A DNA stretch of 64,000 bases from positions 3,100,001 through 3,164,000 of the forward strand of contig JAUDYN010000005.1 of the NCBI GenBank assembly GCA_030407005.1. The letters run 5' to 3'. Shown here piece by piece: positions 57,001 through 64,000 of the stretch; position 1 is the stretch's first letter; each line of letters opens with the position of its first letter. This stretch comes from Desarmillaria ectypa (taxonomy: Eukaryota; Basidiomycota; Agaricomycetes; Agaricales; Physalacriaceae). The notes under the pieces are model-generated. The model was not told where the DNA came from, searched no databases, and saw only the letters and a program-made list of their open reading frames with translations. A program made the translations under genes and the position numbers.

Positions 57001-58699
57001 CATCCTACCAATGACAAATAAACAAGTTTGACATATAAGAGATGTCACTTGACACAAAAAACAATGGGATCAGAGAATAGCCAAGTCTCTCAATCATGAA
57101 AGAGAGATTATGCAAGAAGATGGTGTACTATACTATGATAGACACATCTATATCTCTCAAGACCACATTTTTTAAGAAGAAATCATCTCTCAATATTATG
57201 ACCACATCACTGCAGGATATTCAGGTATAACAAAAACTGCTGAATTGATACTCAGGGAATATTGGTGGCTGAAACTTCAAAAAGACATCGAAACATATGT
57301 TAAAGGCTATGAAACCTATCAACAAGCAAAAAGTGATACACAAGCTAAAGCTTCCCCACTCCATCCTAATATGATTCCCACTTCCTCCTGGACACACATT
57401 TCAGTTGATATAGTTACTGGACTCTCAGAGTCTGATGGCTATGATGCTCTACTGGTTATTGTAGACTGATTCTCAAAGGCAATCATTCCTGTCACCTGTC
57501 ATGAAGAACTGTCAGCAGAGGGATGAGCATGGATTCTCTGTGATTATGTGTATGCAAAACATGAAATGCCTTAAGTTGTCATTTCAGATCAGAGACCTCA
57601 ATTCATCTCCCTTTTCATGAAAGAACTATACCAGATGCTAAACATCACTCAAAATGCATTCACAGCTTATCACTCTCAGACTGACAGACAAACTGAATGA
57701 GTTAATCAAGAGATTGAAAAATACCTCTAAATCTTCATTAACTATCATCAAACTGATTGGAACAAATGGCTATCATTAGCTGAATTTACTCATAATAATC
57801 AAATTCACTCCATCACAAGAAAAAGCCCCTTCATGACTATGTACAGTTGAAATCCCTGCCTCATTCCTGATTCAATTTGAACAACTCTATTCACAAACCC
57901 AGCCACCATGGAATTCACTGAATCTGTGGCACAAGTACACAAAGAAGTGCATGACACACTAGAAAAGGCAGCAACACAAATGAAGAAGCAGTACAACTCT
58001 GGAAAATGGATAGCCCAAGAATATCAAGTAGGTGACAAGGTCTGGCTTGATACAGCCAACCTTCACCTTCCACAGCCAAAGAAAAAACTCGATGACAAGC
58101 AAACAGGACTGTTCATAATCCTTGAAAAGGCTGAAGCCTCAGCATACAAGATAAAACTGCTACCCCACTGGAAAATTCATTCATAATTTAACAAGAAATT
58201 GCTAACACTGTATATTCTGCCTACTTTCCCCAACCAACAACAACCACTGCCTCCACCTCCAGACCTCATAGATGGACAAGAAGAATATGAAATCAAAGAA
58301 GTATTGGATTCAAGAACCTGCCAGGTATGAGGAAAAAGGGGACAGCCATTGAAAGAAGTCATAGACTATTTTGTCAAGTGGAAAGGATGGATATGGGAAC
58401 ACAACTCATGGGTCCATAACACTGAGATGGGCAATGCCCAAGACGCAATTGTAGAATATGAGAAAAATGTTAACCAAACTCTAGATTCTGCCAAAATCAT
58501 AACACAAAAAAAGATAGTGGTCAAGATATTTGATCACAAATACTCTGATAATGGCGACATAGCATACCTCACCCAACAAAGGGATGGATTCTGGAAATGG
58601 ATCATTAATCTGGACCAAAACCAGTGGAAAAAGGTAATTGACCAATACTGGATTGATCAAGTTACTTCACAACTCAGAACCTCACAAGAAAAGCCTTAG
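53998..58699 (+). pseudogene. pol: Element H pol
   Basis: Leader MQKNMTLLQIPKPKTPEKL (53998), then protease with intact ALLDSGCTSSSIN (D-S-G 55097-55105), VYNADGTHNKVGDI, RT with YLDD (56135-56146) and [13 protein letters not shown], thumb (FKAEKCEFEVLKTKYL; AEWPTPTKKKELQSF-type), RNase H, integrase and chromodomain (IDYFVKWKGWIWEHNSWV, 58355-58410) with tail to TAG 58697-58699. In the integrase zinc site, one His and both Cys are Tyr (GYETYQQ, about 57305); D, D and E of the catalytic core remain. Many CGA-to-TGA, TGG-to-TGA/TAG and CAA/CAG-to-stop changes. Confidence 0.85.
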
Positions 58700-58731
58700 C
58701 AGTCAGGACAACTGCTTTAACAAGGGGGTAA
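58699..58731 (+). other. Element H pol-stop hairpin (weakened) and polypurine tract
   Basis: GCAGTCA-GGA-CAACTGC (58699-58715): five outer pairs kept, inner part mismatched. TTTAACAAGGGGGTAA follows directly before the LTR. Confidence 0.55.
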
Positions 58732-59114
58732 TATTATGATTTTTTCATTTTTCCTTATCTTATCTGCATCTTATCATTCACCATCTCTCACACATCACTC
58801 ATTCATTGATAACACTATCAATCCTCCCATGCTGTCACTTTGATATCACCACCTGACCATGGTAGCACAATGGACACATGGTTCATATACAATATACACA
58901 TGAATGACACTATTATTAGTCTCCTAGCTTTCAGTATATAAGTAGGGTACTCTTCATGTATATTCTGCATCTTCCAACTAAACTTAATATATATACCATT
59001 CTACACTCTTCTAAAGACCTCTACTATGTTCCCAAATAGGGTGATTGTCCAAATATGAGACAGCCCAGGAATTAACATTTGGTCTCAAGATCACATGTGA
59101 ACTGGGTCCTAACA
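58732..59114 (+). repeat. Element H 3' LTR
   Basis: 383 bp, TATTATGATTTTTTC... to ...TGGGTCCTAACA; aligns with 38808-39198. Contains AGTATATAAGTAGG (TATA-like) near 58935. Confidence 0.75.
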
Positions 59115-59173
59115 TATTGTTACAGAATCACAAAATCTAGGTGTGAACATGTAGATAGCATATCACTGACCAA
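59115..59173 (-). repeat. Fragment of a G LTR end
   Basis: Contains CACAAAATCTAGGTGTGAAC and ends GATAGCATATCA, matching the last ~50 bp of 36467-37826. Followed by CTGA, as there. Truncated on the left by the H LTR. Confidence 0.65.
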
Positions 59174-60721
59174 CTTCCATCTTCTACTGTGGCTAGTCCT
59201 GCTCCAGCTATTATTCAGTTTGTTCTTTGGTATCAGCTTCCCAGCATCCTGACTTGAACTGGCAGGGAATCAGGTAAGAGCTGAGTTAGGTTCCAGAATA
59301 GTGCCAGCATTTTATAGGGATATTGGGAAAATTCTTCATTAAATAAGAGTACTGCTTGCTCCATTGTATTGTACCTAAGAATATCCTCCCACATTATCAG
59401 GCTCTCAGTATCCTGCCATAACCTTCCCATTGAGGACAGCCTCCAGATCAGATCTGAGGTAAAGACTATATAGTGACTGGACAAGATTTTGATGTATTCT
59501 TGTTCCAGTGCTGACTGGATCTCTTTATCCATTGGCAGCATTTTGCTCATACTTGAGATGATGCTTGATGAGGGTGATGTCTTAGGCTTCTCACCTGAGA
59601 GCCTCAAGATAGTGTCAATCATACTCTTCAGAAGTGCTGTCACCATAGGCAACTCATTCACTAGTGAAGAGGAGTGGTGGTGCATAGATGGCAAGTGGTC
59701 AGTAATAATAATGTGGCCACTAGGATCACTCACTCTGGTGATTAGCAAGGGCCTCTTCTTCAAAGACCCTTGCTCATTCTTGTGGAATATTTCAGATCAT
59801 ATTCCAGTACTGCCTTCAGCAGTAGATCTCTTTATTCTCTTTCAGTAACTGGCTGCTAAATATGCAGCAGGCATCAAGAGCAAGAATGTGCTCATGGCAA
59901 TAGTTGTCCTATGTCTACTATATGTAAATGCCAAGCTGGTAGAGGCACTGTATAAGCTTAGTGTGACACTCTTTGGTAATGGAACATGCCTTGACATGGG
60001 ACATAGGTATATTCAATGGGACCTATAGTGGATTATAGATGAAGATCTCTGACAATTCTTGGGGTGCTTTGCCTTTTCAGTTGGAGTCAGTTATACTCCT
60101 GAATGGCTCTAGCATTTCTTGCAGTTTCTTGATCATTGCTGTACCCAAGATCAGGGAATCAGATCAGACATGAAGCCAATCAGTGGAGTTGAAGACCTTA
60201 TACTCAGATTGCATGAGAGAGTGCAGATGATATGATCCTTCATCATTACTGGAAATATTAATGATAGGGAGAGTGAGAGGAGGGATCCCAAGTGAGTCTC
60301 AAGTTCTAAGCTCCAGGCTAAATCAGCTTGTGACATCACTGTCACTAGGCTCATCATAGATAATTTCCAGGATGGTTTCAGGATTGTTTTCAATGAGAAC
60401 ATACTAGCCTTCTTCCCTGATATCCATTTCAAGAAGTCAATTATTGATCTTGCTCAACTCTTTTTCAGTTTGGGATATGGGTCTGAGCATAATGAAGATG
60501 CTTCCATGGGACTGGACAGTGACATAATGGTGGAGTAAATAGATGTGAGAGTAGGGGGCAGGATTCCTTTGATTAATATGGAAGAATCAGTTAAACTACA
60601 AGCATAGCTTATAGGAATAACAGAAGAAGAGTAGAAATAAGGTATAGGTCCCAGTGACAGTTCCTATAACTGTTACTAAGATATAGAAGATATAGGTAGT
60701 GATATAGATATTAGATAGCAT
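59174..60721 (-). pseudogene. gag: Element I gag, N-terminal part with membrane segment
   Basis: ATG at 60721 follows GAAAACTGA as in element F and starts MLSNIYITTYIFYILVTVIG, continuing TVTGTYTLFLLFFCYSYK: a hydrophobic segment at about residues 8-36. Homology to F Gag follows: MDIREEGQYVLIENNPETIL against VEIDIREAGQHIF; then EQAVLLFNEEFSQYPYKML against EQFIILFNE.FSQHSYQML (59410-59320). The 59763-59233 segment is still open for 176 codons. It is cut at 59174 by the G LTR fragment. Same family as F, opposite orientation. Confidence 0.7.
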
Positions 60722-60768
60722 TCAGTTTTCAACAATGTGATAATCACTGATGAAAAGGAAAGGCTAGA

Positions 60769-60781
60769 AGCTTCAAGCTAA
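60769..60781 (-). other. Element I primer-binding site (self-primer type)
   Basis: In element sense TTAGCTTGAAGCT, one base after the LTR. It pairs at 12 of 13 positions with AGCTTTAAGCTAA in the LTR (60963-60951), which lies about 35 nt downstream of TATATAAG (60998-60991). Confidence 0.65.
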
Positions 60782-60782
60782 T

Positions 60783-61232
60783 TGTTAGACCTGGACTCTG
60801 ATATAACAATCAAGTATAAACAATAGGCTGTATCATATTTGTACAGTCACCCACTGAGTTGCAAGATGATTGCTACACTAGAACCAAAATGCTAAGTCTT
60901 TAGTCTAGGCAAGGAGAGAAGTCAACAAGAAAGTTCAGTATAGATTAACTTTAGCTTAAAGCTGGAGAATATATAGCAAGAGCTATTCTACTTATATATG
61001 AAAGTACTAGTCCTAATAATAGAAGTGAAAATGATGTGTCCATATATAAAACAATGAATACAATAGTATAAAAAGGTGACCATTGTAAGCTGTAGTATAA
61101 TGGCTTGTTATTGCTTAATAACAATGAGGTGACCAGTCTGTGATCCATGATTGGTGCTAAGATTAGATAAGATCAGTGCCTAGATAGAAAGATAAGATAA
61201 AATAAATTTAAAAAAAGAGTAAAATTATAACA
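60783..61232 (-). repeat. Element I 5' LTR
   Basis: 450 bp, TGTTAGACCTGGAC... to ...AAAATTATAACA. F-type LTR in reverse orientation with a TATA box and self-primer segment. It sits inside an older LTR fragment (61233 on). Confidence 0.72.
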
Positions 61233-61498
61233 GTTTCATGCATGGACATATCATTTTTATCTTTATTATTAGACATAGGATTTTAGTATATAAGTAGCAT
61301 AGCTCTCACTATGTATTCTCCAGCTTCAAGCTAAGTTTAATCATACTGAACTTTCTTGTCAACTCAATTCTCTCACCTAAGGCTAAAACCTTAGTCTTGC
61401 TCTCTCATTGACAATGTTCTGGGACTCATTGGATGATTGTATAAACACAATACAGCTCTCTGTTTACCCTTGTTGTTCAGCAGAGTTTGGGTCTAACA
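61233..61498 (+). repeat. Truncated F-type LTR
   Basis: Plus-oriented 3' portion of an F-type LTR: TAGTATATAAGTAGCATAGC, CAGCTTCAAGCTAAGTTTAA and the end GGGTCTAACA. The first part is missing, replaced by the element I LTR. It abuts the recombinase remnant. Confidence 0.65.
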
Positions 61499-62240
61499 TC
61501 TATCTCTCAGGAATCTGCAACTGTCTCAAGAACTTCTTCTCTGACATTTATAAAATCTGAAATTCACTAATAGTCAGACATATGCTGAAAGGCTGTAAAT
61601 GGCTAAAAGAATCTGAGGTTAAGCACAAGGTGCCTCTGTCACATGATAACATTCAGCATGCTATTAGCAAACTTGGACACTCTTTAGACTATAATGACTG
61701 TCTTTTCCTTATGCTGCTAGCCACTAGATTCAACAGTCTCCTACATCTCATAGAATTGAGCATGTCCAACTCCAAAAAGTCACAAAATTGAAGGAAGATC
61801 ATGTGAAGAACCACTGTCAAATGAATATCTGAGGACTATATATTTTTCTTGCTAGCTCACAAGGCTGACACTCTGTTTGAAGGCAACAAAGTTATCATAC
61901 TGAATAATAATGACTCCACCTTTGATCCCCTTCCCATTTTCTGCTATTACTTGACTCTTAGAGACATGAAGCATACTGTACACCCTGTCTTGTGAGTTAC
62001 TACTACTAGTTCCATTCCTACTCACATCTTGTTCATGAAAAGACTGCATCAGATTTTCTCAGACTGTAGGATCACAGAACAGTCAATACACATTGGTAGA
62101 GCCACAGACCTGGCAGAGCAGGGTGTGCTTCCATATCTCATACAAACTCATGATTAGTGGTTCTCAGCAGCAGTCAAGATTTATATCTAAAAAAATCCAG
62201 TCATTCTACAAGTTATGATCAACACTCAAGTGCCATCTAT
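61499..62240 (+). pseudogene. Tyrosine recombinase (Crypton / YR-type) remnant
   Basis: Reading YLSGICNCLKNFF ... HMLKGCKWLKES, then SHDNIQHAISKLGHSLDYND and CLFLMLLATRFNSLLHLIEL, AHKADTLFEGNKVII, YYLTLRDMKH, SIPTHILFMKRL, QSIHIGRATDLAEQGVLPYL and VKIYI.KNPVILQ. From memory of the family, this order fits the tyrosine-recombinase proteins common in Agaricomycetes. The two positions where I expect catalytic Arg (LLxLxEL and QSxxxGGAT blocks) are both His, consistent with C-to-T/G-to-A change; the Tyr of IYI remains. Stops occur near 61791, 61805, 61818, 61995 and 62155. The N-terminus is absent at the LTR. Such enzymes cut and join DNA via a Tyr-DNA link; this copy is dead. Confidence 0.7.
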
Positions 62241-62289
62241 CTGATAACACCATATACACTTCTCACATATCTTCAGTCCTATTACTTAT

Positions 62290-62392
62290 TAGCACTCATA
62301 CATATAGTGTAGGGCTCATAAATTTGACTTGTGTCTAAAAGAGTATTCTGATCAGTAAACTCATATGATGAGTCTGACACTTGTTGACCAAT
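62290..62392 (+). repeat. ~103-bp direct repeat, copy 1
   Basis: CACTCATACATATAGTG ... GTCTGACACTTGTTGACCAA aligns with 62810-62912. Non-coding. Confidence 0.6.
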
Positions 62393-62612
62393 TAATCAGG
62401 TTTGAAGATTTATTTACATAAGTTTAATTAGTAAGAGCTACTTGATTTTTTTAGTTCTCCACCTTTTCTCACACTTGTTCATAGTGTCAGCCACTCTAAT
62501 ACACATATCTCCACATTCAGGATATAAAATCCCAGCCTCTCTCTAGGAGTCTTGGCCATCTCACCACTTTTCTCTCTATGTCTTTCTTTCCTCTTAGACT
62601 ATAAGTACCTGG
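62388..62612 (+). repeat. Dispersed ~220-bp repeat, copy 2
   Basis: TTAATCAGGTTTGAAGATTT ... TTAGACTATAAGTACCTG matches 4590-4807. This copy is not interrupted by an LTR and continues GTGGTCTCAGC. Confidence 0.6.
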
Positions 62613-62809
62613 TGGTCTCAGCTTGAGTGCCTGTCACTCTCACTGAACCACCAGATGCATATCTCCTTCAATTTATATTTTAAAAAAAATATCATATTAG
62701 CTCACCATGCTTCTGACAGAGCACTGAATATTATGGACTTAACAGTATATATTGATGATATTGTCACCATGGACTTTATTCATCTTATACTATAATGTTT
62801 TTCTTCTCA

Positions 62810-62912
62810 CACTCATATATGTGGTGCAGGGCTCACAAATTTGACTTGTGCCCTCAAGGGCATTTTGATTAATAACTCATATAATGGGTCTGACACTTGT
62901 CAACCAATTAGG
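62810..62912 (+). repeat. ~103-bp direct repeat, copy 2
   Basis: CACTCATATATGTGGTGCAG ... GTCTGACACTTGTCAACCAA, same orientation as 62290-62392. The two copies flank 417 bp that include the 220-bp repeat, so this may be an LTR-like or duplicated unit. Confidence 0.6.
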
Positions 62913-63919
62913 TAGCTAGTTTTTGTAATATACTATACTCCTTTGCCTCTCTTTAGCAAATATAAATTTGTTCTATTCTAACTTGCTAGGCAAATGTGTC
63001 TGATCATGCAGTGTGGTGTTATCTAACATTGAATATATATAATTTATATAGTTGTTATATTCTCAATGCCATGCAAGCATCCTTTCAAAATTCTGCTTTT
63101 ATTCCAGGTGTTTCTAAGTAATATATCAAATATTAATATTGTCTGAGTTGTTTCTTATTGCTACTAAAATGGGGCTTAGAGAGAAGCTGCTGAATCAGAA
63201 AAAAAGGGTGGGCATGATGGCACTGCATAGATCAGTTGCATTAGCTCCACATCTGACTGTGTAGTCAGCAGCATGCTATAATGCTGACACAGAACCTAGT
63301 CTAGCAAGAGAAAGGCCTATGAGCTTTATTATAGTTGGCATTGTGTACAACATCCTGGCAGTGTTATTATTGTAATTTACTTCTTTCTTCATCAATAACA
63401 CTGGAAGACAATGTATTAGAAATATGCATGGTTTTTTCATGTTTTTTTTTTTACTGAAAAAAGTACTAAAGATATTTTAAAAATTTTACTGTCTTCTGCA
63501 AAATTTGCCAAATACAGTTCTAAATATTTATACATTTTTTTTTTACAAAAATACTGAACACATATTTAAGAGTAAAAAATATTCAAATTCTAGTGCAGTG
63601 TGACAGACATCCTGCAGGAGCCCAGAAAAATCATGCCAATCTCATTACACAGGGCAGAAACCTTATTGAACATCCAATGTCCTATTTTCATCCTAAATTG
63701 CCTATTTGATGGGAGGGGATCCAAAGATAGACTGCCCATATTAACTTAATTTTTGCGCATAATCTGAATGACATTTGGTGCAAAATATTGAGGTATTCAA
63801 CTAGTCCCTTCATGCCTGTATCTGACATACTGCAAGACTTAGTAAAGACAATTTGTCTGTGACATTTTGATGCATCTTCTCTAAATCCTCTACAACTTTT
63901 GATACAACTACTCTGCTTA
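62913..63919. other. AT-rich, no recognisable gene
   Basis: Contains oligo-T runs (63434-63452, 63537-63543) and only short frames. An 81-codon minus-strand frame at 63688-63933 lacks an ATG start and resembles nothing known; its right end overlaps, in another frame, the possible exon at 63920-64000. Confidence 0.3.
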
Positions 63920-64000
63920 CACATATCTCTCAATAACTTCCTTGACTAACTCGACATCTGGTCTCTCAACATCAATAACGCGACGTTCTTTTTGCAGTAG
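63920..64000 (-). CDS. Possible terminal exon or exon edge of a host gene (partial)
   Basis: From the right edge, the minus strand reads 27 codons LLQKERRVIDVERPDVELVK-EVIERYV before TAA at 63919-63917. The composition (charged, helical) is protein-like, and three CpGs at 63988-63994 contrast with the CpG-poor sequence beside it. GTAAGC spans the stop, so the exon may instead end at a splice donor about 63921. No family recognised. Confidence 0.3.

Overview
This window looks like a repeat-dense tract of a basidiomycete genome, probably an Agaricomycete. The clues are chromodomain-bearing Ty3/Gypsy elements (chromoviruses), a tyrosine-recombinase remnant of a kind I associate with that group, and heavy C-to-T / G-to-A decay that is strongest at CpG. 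I see no tRNA, rRNA, CRISPR array or complete host gene. The only host-like sequence is at the edges: the first 22 codons of a minus-strand gene (1-68) with a CpG-retaining upstream flank, and a possible short exon at 63920-64000.

Almost everything between is nested LTR retrotransposons, labelled here F, B, A, C, D, J, G, H and I. F (+, from 7078) is cut in pol by the 3' LTR of B (-, 10845). B is split by the nearly complete element A (-, 14138-22670; 423-bp LTRs; GATTC target duplication on both sides). B gag is cut by the 3' LTR of C (-, 25377-25797). C is cut in its protease by D (3' LTR 29387-29811). D gag is cut at 36466 by a long LTR of a different type (G). Beyond it come a J pol fragment and LTR (+), then the other half of C (+, 39199-42189), then the other half of D (+, from 42190). 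C and D each have their two halves in opposite orientation, and D has matching CCACC / GGTGG flanks, so an inversion between two oppositely oriented G LTRs is inferred. The stretch 43025-52130 is a tandem array of four G LTRs alternating with three copies of one 725-bp D gag segment. H (+, 52131-59114) and the gag of I (-, 59174-61232) follow, then the recombinase remnant and AT-rich sequence.

Gag carries an N-terminal hydrophobic segment (A, D, F, I), a coiled, proline-rich middle and a CCHC knuckle. Pol starts in the -1 frame about 100 nt after the gag stop, with a long low-complexity leader, then protease, reverse transcriptase, RNase H, integrase and chromodomain. Three RNA-level features recur across copies: a primer-binding site complementary to the predicted mRNA 5' end (self-priming, as known for Tf1), a 33-nt stem-loop beginning on the last base of the gag UAG stop, and a 17-nt stem-loop beginning on the last base of the pol UAG stop. 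In A and D the frame after the gag UAG stays open for 33 codons and ends in an ATGA overlap with the pol start. These signals are the best candidate for an undescribed system here.

All coordinates and alignments were made by eye; copies are decayed and boundaries inside coding remnants are approximate.
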